Shown here one piece after another: positions 1 to 10,998 of a stretch of DNA of 64,000 nt. How positions within the stretch are numbered: the stretch's first letter is position 1; each line of letters begins with the position of its first letter. The position numbers were made by a program, and so were the translations under genes. Where the stretch lies: contig JAHBVS010000001.1 of NCBI GenBank assembly GCA_019637445.1, positions 1,771,586 to 1,835,585 of the forward strand. The letters are read 5' to 3'. The notes under the pieces are model-generated. The model worked only from the letters and a program-made list of their open reading frames with translations, was not told the DNA's origin and did no database searches. This DNA is from Gemmatimonadaceae bacterium (GTDB lineage Bacteria; Gemmatimonadota; Gemmatimonadetes; Gemmatimonadales; Gemmatimonadaceae).

Positions 1-13
1 GCATCCGGCAGTT

Positions 14-37
14 CTCCGTGTCTCTGTGTCTCCGTGG
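14..37. repeat. CACAGAG-family intergenic repeat, variant copy
   Basis: On the minus strand this reads CCACGGAGACACAGAGACACGGAG, a diverged relative of the perfect 26-nt inverted repeat in front of gyrA (6891-6916 and 7057-7082). It lies before the first gene. The remaining bases 38-145 show no clear gene or hairpin. Calling it one family is my inference from shared CACAGAG/CACGGAG heptamers. Confidence 0.6.
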
Positions 38-145
38 TAAACCATTCGAACCGACCAAGCGTACACTGGATGAGTACGACCACGAGAAGCATCAGCCCGC
101 AGAGAGTGGTACTTTCTCGCGCACACACGAGTACCGGGAACACCT

Positions 146-670
146 ATGAGCGCACACCGCCGGATACGGCCGCAGGCAGACGAGTACAACAAGTTCTATG
201 CGGGCTACATCGCGCAGGTCCCAGATGGGGACATCGTCGAGGCGCTGATTGGCGGTGCCGAGATCGCCGCAGCGCTGCTCGGCGACCTGCCGGACTCCGT
301 GGCCAATCGGGCCTACGCGCCAGGGAAGTGGACCGTCAAGGAAGTCCTGCTGCACGCCACTGATGCCGAGCGGATCTTCACGTATCGGGCGCTGCGCATC
401 GCGCGCGGTGATACAACGCCGCTGCCGGGCTTTGACGAGAACGCCTACACCCCCCTGAGCGGGGCCGCGTCACGCACCATGGAGTCCATCCTCGACGAGT
501 TCGAGTCCGTGCGCGAGGCGTCGGTCACGCTGTTCACCGGGCTGCCCGCCGAGGCCTGGACGAGGAAGGGGACGGCGTCCGACAGCCCCGTCACCGCACG
601 GGCGATTGCGTGGATCACGGCAGGGCATCTGCTCCATCATCTCGGGGTGATTCAGGATCGATACCTCTAG
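146..670 (+). CDS. DinB-like four-helix-bundle protein
   Basis: A 174-residue protein of the DinB/DUF664-like superfamily, small soluble four-helix bundles that usually bind a divalent metal through three histidines. The expected ligands are visible: His70 (in LLHATDAE) and the C-terminal cluster His161, His164 and His165 (GHLLHHLG). KWTVKEVLLH is the typical helix-2 motif. Family members include thiol transferases and many uncharacterised damage- or stress-linked proteins, so substrate and pathway cannot be named. It converges on lpdA, from which it is separated by a heptamer repeat and a terminator hairpin. The stop codon TAG supplies the first base of the repeat. The ATG at 146 gives the full-length family fold. 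Confidence 0.8.
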   Translation: MSAHRRIRPQADEYNKFYAGYIAQVPDGDIVEALIGGAEIAAALLGDLPDSVANRAYAPGKWTVKEVLLHATDAERIFTYRALRIARGDTTPLPGFDENAYTPLSGAASRTMESILDEFESVREASVTLFTGLPAEAWTRKGTASDSPVTARAIAWITAGHLLHHLGVIQDRYL

Positions 671-797
671 GATGAAGGATGGAGGATGAAGGATGGAAGT
701 GAACGGCAACTACAACGGCAACTGCGCGACGTGATAAAGGGCGGCAACCGATGGTCGGTGCCGCCCTCTTTCATCTTCCATCCTTCATCCTTCATCT
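670..797. repeat. Inverted heptamer repeats GGATGRA between convergent genes
   Basis: Four heptamers run without gaps from the last base of the dinB-like stop codon: GGATGAA (670-676), GGATGGA (677-683), GGATGAA (684-690), GGATGGA (691-697). Inverted heptamers TCCATCC (777-783), TTCATCC (784-790) and TTCATCT (791-797) sit three bases before the lpdA stop (800-802). Between the arms are a GGCAACTACAACGGCAACTG stretch (about 703-723) and a terminator hairpin. Related low-complexity DNA occurs at 52097-52127 and 56886-56925. Confidence 0.8.
739..771. terminator. Bidirectional intrinsic terminator between dinB-like gene and lpdA
   Basis: GGGCGGCA (739-746) pairs with TGCCGCCC (759-766), extended inward by CCGA/TCGG around a three-base loop with one bulged A. 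AAA flanks it on the left and TCTTT on the right, so it can serve both converging genes. Confidence 0.75.
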
Positions 798-799
798 CC

Positions 800-2209
800 C
801 TACATGTGAATCGTCCGCCCCAGCGCCCCCAACGCCGCTTCCTTCACCACCTCGCTGAGCGTCGGGTGTGAGTGCACCGTCTCGCCCACGTCGTCGGCGG
901 TGCCGCGGTACTCCATCGCGAGCACGATCTCGCTGAGTAGGTCGCTCACGTTCGGGCCGATCATATGGCAGCCGAGGATCTCGTCCGTGCGCGCGTCGGT
1001 CACGAACTTCACGAAACCTTCCGTGCTGCCCATCGTGCGGGCGCGACCATTCGCGCTGAACGGGAACTTGCCGACCTTGTACTGACGGCCGCTGGCCTTC
1101 ACTTCGGCCTCGGTCATCCCCGCGCTGGCAACTTCGGGCCAGGTGTACACGACGCCCGGCATGTTGTGGTAGTGCATCTTCGCCTTCTTGCCCGCAATCA
1201 CCTCGGCGGCGATCACACCCTCTTCCTCGGCCTTGTGCGCGAGCAGCTTGCCGCCCGTGGCGTCGCCAATTGCGTAGACGTTCGGGAGGTTGGTCCGCAT
1301 CTGCGCATCCACGGCGATCTCGCCGCGCTTGCCGAGCTTGAGGCCCAGCGCCTCGGCGTCGATGCCCGTGAGCGCCGGCTTGCGGCCGATCGAGATCAGT
1401 ACGTAGTCGGCGCCGAAGGTGCGCGCGTCGCCGTTGGTGCCCGTGCCGACCACCACGCGCTGGCCCTCGCGGTGCCCGCCGGTCACCTGCGTCTTCGTGT
1501 GAATCTCCAGGCCCTGCTTGCTGAAGATCTTCGTCGCTTCCTTGATGACGTCGTCGTCCATGCCCGGCAGGATGGTCGGCGCGTACTCGATCACCGTGAC
1601 CATCGCGCCGAGGCGGCGCCACACGGAGCCGAGCTCAAGGCCGATCACGCCGCCGCCGATCACGATGAGGTGCTTGGGCACCTCGGGGATGCGCAGCGCG
1701 CCCACGTTGGAGAGCACGCGCTCTTCATCGAAGGGCAGGAAGGGCAAGCCCATCGGCACGGAGCCGGTGGCGACGATGACGTTCTTCGGGCGGTAGGCCG
1801 TGACATTGCCGTCGATGCCCTTCACCTCGACCACGTTGTCCTTGCGCAGCGTGGCCACGCCCTTGGCCCAGGTGACCTTGTTCTTCTTGAACAGGTACTC
1901 GACGCCCTTGGTGTTCTGCGAAACCACATCGTCCTTGCGCTTCATCATCTGCGCGAGGTCCAGCTGCACGCCGCTCAGGCGAATGCCGTGCTCCTGCGCG
2001 TGCTTGATGGCGAACTCGTAGTGCTCGCTGGAGCCGAGCAGCGCCTTCGACGGGATGCAGCCCACGTTGACGCAGGTGCCGCCGAGGGTCTTGTCGAACT
2101 CGGCGCAGACGACCGTGAGGCCGAGCTGCGCGGCGCGGATGGCGGCCACGTAGCCGCCGGGGCCGCCGCCAATGACGAGGACGTCGGGATTCAGGTTCTG
2201 GTCGGTCAC
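800..2209 (-). CDS. lpdA: Dihydrolipoyl dehydrogenase (E3)
   Basis: FAD-dependent dihydrolipoamide dehydrogenase, 469 residues, the E3 component that reoxidises lipoyl groups of 2-oxo-acid dehydrogenase complexes and passes electrons to NAD+. Visible landmarks: N-terminal FAD-binding GGGPGGYVAA, the redox disulfide Cys46-Cys51 (GGTCVNVGCIPSK), a second Rossmann motif VIGGGVIGLELG for NAD, the FAD motif YAIGDATGG, and the C-terminal catalytic HSHPTLSE. It lies 11 bp downstream of sucB on the same strand, so it most likely serves the 2-oxoglutarate dehydrogenase complex. The E1 gene is not in the window. Full length for the family. Confidence 0.96.
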   Translation of the reverse strand: MTDQNLNPDVLVIGGGPGGYVAAIRAAQLGLTVVCAEFDKTLGGTCVNVGCIPSKALLGSSEHYEFAIKHAQEHGIRLSGVQLDLAQMMKRKDDVVSQNTKGVEYLFKKNKVTWAKGVATLRKDNVVEVKGIDGNVTAYRPKNVIVATGSVPMGLPFLPFDEERVLSNVGALRIPEVPKHLIVIGGGVIGLELGSVWRRLGAMVTVIEYAPTILPGMDDDVIKEATKIFSKQGLEIHTKTQVTGGHREGQRVVVGTGTNGDARTFGADYVLISIGRKPALTGIDAEALGLKLGKRGEIAVDAQMRTNLPNVYAIGDATGGKLLAHKAEEEGVIAAEVIAGKKAKMHYHNMPGVVYTWPEVASAGMTEAEVKASGRQYKVGKFPFSANGRARTMGSTEGFVKFVTDARTDEILGCHMIGPNVSDLLSEIVLAMEYRGTADDVGETVHSHPTLSEVVKEAALGALGRTIHM

Positions 2210-2220
2210 GGGAGGGAGGG

Positions 2221-3591
2221 CTAGTCGTCGATGAGCATCGACGCCGGGTCTTCCATGAGCTCCTTCACCCGGACGAGGAACAGCACGGCCTGCTGGCCGT
2301 CGATGATGCGGTGGTCGTAGCTGAGCGCGATGTACATCATCGGGCGGATCTCGACCTGGCCGTCGATGGCGACGGGGCGGTCCTGGATCTTGTGCAGCCC
2401 GAGGATGGCGACCTGCGGATAGTTGATGATCGGCGTGGAGACCAGCGAGCCGAACACGCCACCGTTCGTGATGGTGAACGTGCCGCCGGTGAGGTCGTCC
2501 ATCGTCAGCTTGCCGTCGCGGGCGCGCTTGGCGACGGCGTTCATGGCGCGGCTGAAGCCGACCATCGAGAGCCGGTCGGCATCCTTGATGTTCGGCACGA
2601 CGAGCCCAGCCTCGCTGGCCACGGCGATGCCGAGGTTTACGTAGTGCTTGTAGACGATGCTGTCGCCGTCGATCTGCGCGTTCACCACCGGATACGCCTT
2701 GAGCGCCATCGCGGCGGCCTTGGCGAAGAAGGGCATGAAGCTGAGCTTCACGCCGTGCTCCTTCTCGACGCGCTCCTTCATCCGCGCGCGGACGGCGGAG
2801 ACGGCGCTCATGTCGATCTCATTGAACGTCGTCAGGTGCGCGGTGCTGTGCTGTGCGTTGAGCAGGTTCTCGGCGATGCGCTTGCGGCGCGTCGTCATCT
2901 TCTCGCGCGTCTCACGCTCGCCGGGGGCGCGCGGGGCGGGGGCCGGGGCGGCCGGCTTTGGCGCCGCAGTAGCGGGGGGGGCGCTCGGGGCGGCTGCCTT
3001 GGGGGCCGGCGGCGGCGCGGCAGCGGGGTCGCTGGCCTGCGTGGACGACGGCGTGGATCCGGTGGTGCGGCGCTCGAGAGCGTCGACGACGTCAGGCTTG
3101 GACACCACGCCACCACGGCCGGTGCCCTGCACGGATGAGAGGTCGAGCCCGTTCTCGTTCGCAAGCTTGGAAGCCGAGGGTGCGGCGCGGACTTCGCCCG
3201 AGTTACGGGGCGCGGGCGCGCTGCCGATGGCGGCGGTGGACGGCGGCGTCGGAATCCGCGGCGGCGTCTGCGGGACGGGGGTGGCTGCGGGCGGGGCTGA
3301 CGGGGCGGGTGCGGCCGGGGCCGGCGCGCTCGCGGCGGGCGCCGCCGCGCCGCTGCCGGCATCGCCGATATGCCCCAGCGTCTCGTTCAGTTGGACAACA
3401 TCGCCTTCGCGCTTGACGCGCTTCTGCAGCACGCCGGCATTGAGCGCGGGCACTTCGACGGTGATTTTATCGGTCTCAAGCTCGACGAGGGTGTCGCCGA
3501 CCGCGATGGCATCGCCCTCCTGCTTGAGCCAGCGGGATACGGTCGCCTCGGTGATGGACTCGCCGAGGGGCGGCACCTTGATCTCAATCAT
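2221..3591 (-). CDS. sucB: 2-oxoglutarate dehydrogenase E2, dihydrolipoyl succinyltransferase
   Basis: E2 core of the 2-oxoglutarate dehydrogenase complex, 456 residues. An N-terminal lipoyl domain carries the lipoylated Lys42 (ETDKITVEV). Long Ala/Pro-rich linkers flank a peripheral-subunit-binding domain (about 135-170, [12 protein letters not shown]...GRGGVV). The C-terminal catalytic acyltransferase domain ends with the active-site motif YDHRIIDGQ (His427, Asp431). Succinyl rather than acetyl specificity is inferred from the lipoyl start [12 protein letters not shown] and the catalytic domain. It is first in an operon with lpdA. A TATATTTCG box ends about five bases before the ATG, so the transcript may be nearly leaderless. 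The proline-rich linker gives long spurious ORFs in other frames. Confidence 0.93.
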   Translation of the reverse strand: MIEIKVPPLGESITEATVSRWLKQEGDAIAVGDTLVELETDKITVEVPALNAGVLQKRVKREGDVVQLNETLGHIGDAGSGAAAPAASAPAPAAPAPSAPPAATPVPQTPPRIPTPPSTAAIGSAPAPRNSGEVRAAPSASKLANENGLDLSSVQGTGRGGVVSKPDVVDALERRTTGSTPSSTQASDPAAAPPPAPKAAAPSAPPATAAPKPAAPAPAPRAPGERETREKMTTRRKRIAENLLNAQHSTAHLTTFNEIDMSAVSAVRARMKERVEKEHGVKLSFMPFFAKAAAMALKAYPVVNAQIDGDSIVYKHYVNLGIAVASEAGLVVPNIKDADRLSMVGFSRAMNAVAKRARDGKLTMDDLTGGTFTITNGGVFGSLVSTPIINYPQVAILGLHKIQDRPVAIDGQVEIRPMMYIALSYDHRIIDGQQAVLFLVRVKELMEDPASMLIDD

Positions 3592-3621
3592 GCGCGAAAT
3601 ATAGAAGCCGGGAGGAATTCA

Positions 3622-4665
3622 GTGCGAGCGTTGACCATCGATGCACATGGCGGGTTGGAGCAGATTCGGTTCCGTGAGGATGTGGCGGAGCCGGAGCTGC
3701 GTGCTGATGGCGACGTGCGGGTACGGATGCGGGCGGTGGCCCTCAACCGCCTCGACTTATGGACGATTGGCGGGCTTCCGGGCATCACGATTGTGCCCCC
3801 CTGGGTGCTGGGGGCGGACGGGATGGGCGTGGTCGAATCCGCGCAAGGCGATGCGGGCGGGCTGAAGGCCGGCGACCGGGTAGTGGTCAACCCTGGCATC
3901 TCCTGCCGACAGTGCGAGTGGTGCCAGCGAGGCGAGCAGTCGCTCTGCGTGCGATTCGGCCTGCTCGGCGAGCACCATCCGGGGACCTTTGCGGAGTACG
4001 CGGTGCTGCCGGCGGCGAACCTTCGCCGCATTCCGGACTCCGTGCCGGATGACGTCGCGGCTGCCTACACCTTGGCCACGCTGACTGCCTGGCGGATGTG
4101 CGTGACGCGCGCCGCCGTCCGCGAGGGCGAGGACGTGCTGATCTGGGGCATCGGCGGCGGGGTGGCGCAAGCCGCACTGCGCATCTGCAAGGCGCGCGGC
4201 GCGCGGGTCTGGGTGACGTCGTCGAGCCCTGACAAGCTGACGAAGGCCGAGGCGCTCGGGGCGGACGTGCTGATCAACCACGCCACTGAGGACGTGGGCC
4301 GCGTGGTTCGAGAGAAGACCAAGCGGCGCGGCGTGGACGTGGTGATTGAGTCCGTGGGCGAGCAGGCCTGGGACGCCTCGTTGATGAGCCTGACGCGCGG
4401 AGGTCGGCTGGTGACCTGCGGCGGGACCAGCGGACCGTCGCTGCGGATGGACGTGCGGCGGCTCTTTTGGTATCAGTGGAGCATCATGGGTTCGACGATG
4501 GGGAACGACGCCGAGTTTGATGCCGTGACTGCCGAGCTGGCGGCCGGACGGCTGTGGCCTTCCGTAGATGCCGTGTATCCGTTGGCCGAGGGGCGGGAGG
4601 CCTTCGCCCGGATGGAGCGCGGCGAACAGTTCGGCAAACTCGTGCTGAAGGTGAGCGATGGCTGA
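3622..4665 (+). CDS. Zinc-dependent alcohol dehydrogenase-like (MDR superfamily) oxidoreductase
   Basis: A 347-residue medium-chain dehydrogenase/reductase. The GroES-like catalytic domain has the structural zinc cysteines (SCRQCEWCQRGEQSLC), and the Rossmann domain has the nucleotide loop IWGIGGGVAQ. Members oxidise alcohols or reduce aldehydes, ketones or quinones with NAD(P)H; the substrate cannot be told. I start it at GTG 3622, because GGAGG lies at 3611-3615 and the product then begins VRALTIDAHGG, as in this family. An in-frame extension upstream would run into sucB on the other strand. It is divergent from sucB, with 30 bp between starts, and overlaps the next small gene by 8 bp. Confidence 0.88.
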   Translation: MRALTIDAHGGLEQIRFREDVAEPELRADGDVRVRMRAVALNRLDLWTIGGLPGITIVPPWVLGADGMGVVESAQGDAGGLKAGDRVVVNPGISCRQCEWCQRGEQSLCVRFGLLGEHHPGTFAEYAVLPAANLRRIPDSVPDDVAAAYTLATLTAWRMCVTRAAVREGEDVLIWGIGGGVAQAALRICKARGARVWVTSSSPDKLTKAEALGADVLINHATEDVGRVVREKTKRRGVDVVIESVGEQAWDASLMSLTRGGRLVTCGGTSGPSLRMDVRRLFWYQWSIMGSTMGNDAEFDAVTAELAAGRLWPSVDAVYPLAEGREAFARMERGEQFGKLVLKVSDG

Positions 4666-4882
4666 GAAGGCGCAGTTCACGCCCGAGGAGGAGCGCGAGG
4701 TGCGCGAGGCCTACGGCCGCGACGGTCACGCTGAATGCCCGCGCTGCAAGGTGCGGATGCACGAGCGCGAGATCGGCGGCGGCAGCTTCGGATTGGGCTA
4801 CGCGCGGCATCGCGAGTGGTTGCTCTGTCCGCAGTGTCGGCGCAGCGTGCTCTTTGACTTGAAGCGCGGCACACGGAACTGA
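4658..4882 (+). CDS. Small zinc-ribbon protein
   Basis: A 74-residue protein with two CXXC knuckles (Cys27/Cys30 in ECPRC and Cys57/Cys60 in LCPQC), consistent with one bound zinc. The N-terminus is highly charged (EEEREVREAYGRDG), with a basic segment after the second knuckle. No enzyme motif is seen. It starts 8 bp inside the end of the dehydrogenase gene, so the two are probably translationally coupled. Function unknown; nucleic-acid or protein binding is possible for zinc ribbons but not shown. Confidence 0.75.
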   Translation: MAEKAQFTPEEEREVREAYGRDGHAECPRCKVRMHEREIGGGSFGLGYARHREWLLCPQCRRSVLFDLKRGTRN

Positions 4883-4908
4883 AGGGCGGTCGCTACATTA
4901 TCACGCGG

Positions 4909-6126
4909 ATGCGATCACTCCTCCGCGCACTGTCCGCCATCGCGCTCACCGCCTTCGTTGCGGGAGCCCAGCAGGAGCCGCCCCCGCGGCTCGACTTCTC
5001 CACCGACACCGTCGAGGAAGCGCCGCGTCAGGACCAACTGACGAGTTCGGCGATGCGCACGGCCTTCGTGCGCAACCAGACGATCCTCGGGCTGTTCGTG
5101 TACGGGCCCGCCTTCGCGACGATGGTCGGTACGGAACCCGCCACGCGAATCGCCGGCTACATGGTGATGGCTGGCGGCACGTTCTTCGCCGCGAACGAGA
5201 CGGCCCGCCAATTCGCCATCACGCCGGCGCGGCAGGTGCTGTCGTCGCGGATGGCTTGGCGCGGCGGCGCGGCTGGGTTGTTCCTCTCCGGTGCCTCACG
5301 GATGCGCGAGGGCGAGGCGGGTGCGCTCACGTTGATTGGCGCGCTGGGTGGTGCGGGTGCCGGTATCGGCATCGGTGGCGGGCTGACGGAGGGTGAGGCC
5401 CAGTCGATGGTCGTCGGCCACGACATCTCGGCGGCGTCGGCATTCGCGCTGATGTACGTGGTGGATCCTTACGATTCCGACGGAACCGGAACGAGCGATC
5501 AGCTGCGCGTGATGATTCCGACTGCGGCGGGCCTCGCGGGCTACGCGCTGGGTCGGCTCTATGCGGGCCGCGCCAGCTATGAGGTCACGGCGGGTGATGC
5601 GCAGTTGCTGTGGCTTGGCGCAGCCATCGGCGGCACCTTGGCCGGTACGGCAGTCGTAGAATCGGACCCCGGCGCGCAGACGATCGCCGGCACGCTGCTG
5701 GTCGGTGGACTCGCCGGCGTCTGGGCTGCGGACCGTCTGCTTGTGCGTCGTCTCGACCACTCGCGCGCCGATGGTGCGTTCATCTCGCTGGGTGCTGGTG
5801 CGGGCGCGCTGATGGGTATCGGTGTCGGAGTGCTCGTGTCCGGCAACGTCGAGCGTAGCTCGGCGCCGACCTTGGCCTTCGCGGCGCTGGGTGGCGCGGC
5901 CGGCATCTGGCTCACGGAGCGCTATGCGCGCCCGCCAGCGGACCAGGGTCGTCGGATGGAGGTCGGCGCCGCCGGCGTCCGCGGACGACTGGGCCCCATC
6001 GGCCCGGCTGGCGCCCGTGGCGACGACTCGCGCGGCTTGCCCAGCGCCGAGTTCAACCCGATCGGCGCGCTCGCCGCGGCCAGCGGCGCCAACGGCCTGC
6101 ATTCGATCCTGCGCATCACGTTCTAG
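4909..6126 (+). CDS. Glycine-rich exported or membrane protein of unknown function
   Basis: A 405-residue protein beginning with a probable signal peptide (LLRALSAIALTAFVAGAQQ, cleavage after about residue 20). The rest is dominated by short hydrophobic, glycine-zipper-like stretches (for example LGGAGAGIGIGGGL and LGAAIGGTLAGTAV) separated by polar turns. This suggests repeated membrane-inserting hairpins or a compact glycine-rich shell. The C-terminus has GPIGPAGARG, collagen-like but very short. I recognise no family. It is the first gene after a 26-bp gap downstream of the zinc-ribbon gene; CTACATTAT just upstream may be a promoter -10. Confidence 0.65.
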   Translation: MRSLLRALSAIALTAFVAGAQQEPPPRLDFSTDTVEEAPRQDQLTSSAMRTAFVRNQTILGLFVYGPAFATMVGTEPATRIAGYMVMAGGTFFAANETARQFAITPARQVLSSRMAWRGGAAGLFLSGASRMREGEAGALTLIGALGGAGAGIGIGGGLTEGEAQSMVVGHDISAASAFALMYVVDPYDSDGTGTSDQLRVMIPTAAGLAGYALGRLYAGRASYEVTAGDAQLLWLGAAIGGTLAGTAVVESDPGAQTIAGTLLVGGLAGVWAADRLLVRRLDHSRADGAFISLGAGAGALMGIGVGVLVSGNVERSSAPTLAFAALGGAAGIWLTERYARPPADQGRRMEVGAAGVRGRLGPIGPAGARGDDSRGLPSAEFNPIGALAAASGANGLHSILRITF

Positions 6127-6162
6127 TTCGTCCACATTCCCATCGTCCTCCCCTGAGGACCC

Positions 6163-6876
6163 ATGACATTCCTCGACAGACTGACTGACAGCCTCGCGCG
6201 GCTCTGGGAGTACATCCCGGCGCTCTTCGGCGCGGCGGTGGTGCTCACGCTTGGCTACCTGATTGCGCGGCTCGCCCAGCGCACGGTGATGCGCCTGCTG
6301 CGCCGCGTGCACTTGAACGAGACGCTGGCCCGCGGTGGCATGACGGCGCCGCTTGATGCCTCGGGCACGCCACTGACGCCGACGCGCGTGGTCTCAAACG
6401 TCGTGTTCTGGTTCATCCTGTTCACGGCGATGCTGCTGGCGGCGGACACGCTGGGCATCGACTACCTCGGCCAGGCGTTCAGCGAGCTTGTGAGCTACGT
6501 GCCGAGCGTGATCGCGGCGGTGGTGATCGTGATCCTCGGCATCGTGCTGGGTGACTTGGTGGCGGCCCTGATCTCTGCCTCGGCCTCGGCGCTGACTGGG
6601 AGCACGATCCTCGCGCGCGTGGGCAAGGCGGGCGTGGTGCTATTGGCGGTGTTCATGTCGCTGCAGGAGCTGGGCGTGGCGACGGGGATCGTGACGACGG
6701 CGTTTGCGATCATCTTCGGCGCCGTGGCATTGGCGCTGGCGCTCTCCTTCGGGCTCGGCAACCGTGAGCTCGCCGGTGAGGTCACCCGGCGGGCCTACGA
6801 GCAGTGGCGTGCCGAGCGGGATGCGGTGCGCAGGGCGCAGGCGGATGCGGAGCCTCCTTCGGTGGACGGGCCTTAA
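6163..6876 (+). CDS. TM-helix-repeat (MscS-related) small membrane protein
   Basis: A 237-residue inner-membrane protein with about four hydrophobic helices (near 18-38, 84-103, 115-145 and 152-200). It resembles the conserved TM-helix repeats found beside or within mechanosensitive channels: GYLIARLAQRTVMRLLRR after TM1, SLQELGVATGIVTTAF, and LALALSFGLGNRELA at the pore-like end. It lacks the cytoplasmic beta domain of true MscS, so channel function is uncertain. It ends with a charged soluble tail. Its stop is followed by the CACAGAG repeat region and then gyrA. Confidence 0.72.
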   Translation: MTFLDRLTDSLARLWEYIPALFGAAVVLTLGYLIARLAQRTVMRLLRRVHLNETLARGGMTAPLDASGTPLTPTRVVSNVVFWFILFTAMLLAADTLGIDYLGQAFSELVSYVPSVIAAVVIVILGIVLGDLVAALISASASALTGSTILARVGKAGVVLLAVFMSLQELGVATGIVTTAFAIIFGAVALALALSFGLGNRELAGEVTRRAYEQWRAERDAVRRAQADAEPPSVDGP

Positions 6877-6890
6877 GGGCGAACTGCTTT

Positions 6891-7112
6891 GCCACAGAGG
6901 CACAGAGACACAGAGGGGTCGGCGCGGTTCTCAGGCGTCGCTCGCCCTCTGTGTCTTTTTCTTTGGGGGTCCGCCCAGCCGGCCTTGGCGCTGAGTCGTG
7001 GCAGTTGCAGTTCCCCCAAGAAGTTGCCGTTGCAGTTGCAGTTCGCCGTTGTGGTTCCTCTGTGTCTCTGTGCCTCTGTGGCCAAAAAATATCAAGACAC
7101 AGAGACCCAGAG
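6891..7112. repeat. Perfect 26-nt inverted CACAGAG repeat in the gap before gyrA
   Basis: This is the only gene-free stretch over 300 bp (6877-7208). GCCACAGAGGCACAGAGACA followed by CAGAGG (6891-6916) recurs perfectly inverted at 7057-7082. A shorter copy is at 6948-6956 (CCTCTGTGT) and another degenerate copy at 7096-7112 (GACACAGAGACCCAGAG). Between the arms lies a second repeat type, GTTGCAGTT/GTTGCCGTT units at about 7000-7045, like the GGCAAC stretch near 703-723. I see no ORF inside with a plausible start and codon use. Confidence 0.85.
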
Positions 7113-7131
7113 AATCACACCGTCTTTTCTG

Positions 7132-7162
7132 TTGTTTCCCCCTCTGAAATCGGCTAAATTTC
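7132..7162 (+). promoter_or_regulatory. gyrA promoter of TTG-N20-TAAATTTC type
   Basis: TTG at 7132-7134 is followed after exactly 20 bases by TAAATTTC (7155-7162). The same layout and the same GGCTAAATTTC 11-mer occur before leuS. It resembles the -33 TTTG / -7 TAnnTTTG promoters of Bacteroidota. The predicted start of transcription is about 35 bp before the gyrA ATG. Confidence 0.6.
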
Positions 7163-7208
7163 GGGGTCTGCCGCACCCCGCGAAATCAGCCCCTCTGAGC
7201 GAGCGAAA

Positions 7209-9728
<2,520 letters not shown>

Positions 9729-9730
9729 CG

Positions 9731-10906
9731 ATGAACACGACGGCGGTCCCATCCTCGGCGGTGCGGGCCGCCGTGGTGTTTCTGTCCCTGGCGTCGGCTG
9801 CGGTGGCGCCGGCGGTGGCGCAGCAGCCTCGCGCGGCGCGCGCACTGCCCGCGCACAACGCCGAGCTCGAGGAGCCTTGGACCGGTCCGCTGCAGTTGGT
9901 CGAGCTGCGCAACGGCAGCATCCTCGTGCACGACGGCCGTGAGAAGCGGATGGCCGTCGCGAACTTCGCGACGCAGGAGCAGCGCGAGGTGTCGAAGGAG
10001 GGCGGCGGCCCCACGGAGTACCGCAGCGTGATCGGGATGTGGGCGATGCCCGGCGATTCCGTGCAGGCGCTGGACCTGTTCCAGCAGCGGATGCTGGTGC
10101 TTGATCCGACGGGGAAGGCGATTGGCACGCGCCCGCTACCGGGGGCCGGTGACCCCATGGCGATGATGAACCAGCCGATGACGCGGCACATCGACGCGCA
10201 GGGCCGCTGGTACGGGCAGCAGATCGCGGTGTCGTTCGAAGGTGGCCGGATGAGTATGTCCGACTCGGCGGTGCTGGTGCGCACGCATCCGGCGACGATG
10301 AAGCGGGACACGCTGACGCGGATTCCGACGTTTACGACCGCACCACAGTTTTCACCGCAGCAGATCCGGATGGTCGTGCCGGGCTATCCGCCACTCGACG
10401 CCTGGGGTGTGTTCCCGGACGGGCGCGTGATCGTCGTGCGTGGGCGCGGCTATGTGCCGGAGATCTATCCCGTGGGTGCGGCGATGAAGCGTGGATCGGC
10501 ATTGCCGTACGTGCGCATGCCGGTGACCGCGGCGGACCGAAAGGCGATGATGGATTCAGTGCGGCGCGCGATCGATGAAGGGATCCGGCAGGCGGCCGGG
10601 TTCGCCGGTGCCGGCGCGGCAAACATCCCGCCAATCGAGCTCGTGGAGCCCGATCCTTGGCAGTCGGAGCGTCCGCCGCTCACGGCGGACGCGATTCGGG
10701 TGGATCCGCGTGGTCGTGCCTGGGTGCCCGTGTTCGATCGTACGCCTGGGCAACGCTTCGACCTGCTGGACGCCGAGGGCCGAATCGTCGACGCGATCAA
10801 GCTCCCGCCGGGGATTCAGCTGCTAGGGTTCGGGGCGAACAGCGTGTACACGGCACGGAAGGATGAGGATGACCTGCTGTACATCCGCCGGCATCCGCTG
10901 CCGTAA
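9731..10906 (+). CDS. Exported 6-bladed beta-propeller-type protein
   Basis: A 391-residue secreted protein with a signal peptide ending near residue 31 (ASAAVAPAVAQQ). The body has repeated beta-rich blades with motifs such as GSILVHDGREKRM, GGGPTEY and DSVQALDLFQQRMLVLDPTGKAI. This places it with the 6-bladed propeller (NHL-like) proteins abundant in Gemmatimonadota and Bacteroidota. The C-terminal blade (LLGFGANSVYTARKDEDDLLYIRRHPLP in two pieces) matches the last blade of the 15502-16755 protein. No catalytic residues can be named; such proteins are usually extracytoplasmic binding scaffolds. It starts 3 bp after gyrA and is probably co-transcribed with it. Confidence 0.75.
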   Translation: MNTTAVPSSAVRAAVVFLSLASAAVAPAVAQQPRAARALPAHNAELEEPWTGPLQLVELRNGSILVHDGREKRMAVANFATQEQREVSKEGGGPTEYRSVIGMWAMPGDSVQALDLFQQRMLVLDPTGKAIGTRPLPGAGDPMAMMNQPMTRHIDAQGRWYGQQIAVSFEGGRMSMSDSAVLVRTHPATMKRDTLTRIPTFTTAPQFSPQQIRMVVPGYPPLDAWGVFPDGRVIVVRGRGYVPEIYPVGAAMKRGSALPYVRMPVTAADRKAMMDSVRRAIDEGIRQAAGFAGAGAANIPPIELVEPDPWQSERPPLTADAIRVDPRGRAWVPVFDRTPGQRFDLLDAEGRIVDAIKLPPGIQLLGFGANSVYTARKDEDDLLYIRRHPLP

Positions 10907-10998
10907 CTAGTGCGCGCAGAATTGCTCCACGATGGCTGTAGGCAGTTGCAAAGCCCCGCGATCCCTACGTCGCCTGGAGGCGCTTTGTCCGAGATCGC

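Noticed and set aside
965-2224. 419-codon ORF opposite lpdA
   Set aside because: Antisense shadow; no recognisable motif, while lpdA has all its catalytic residues.
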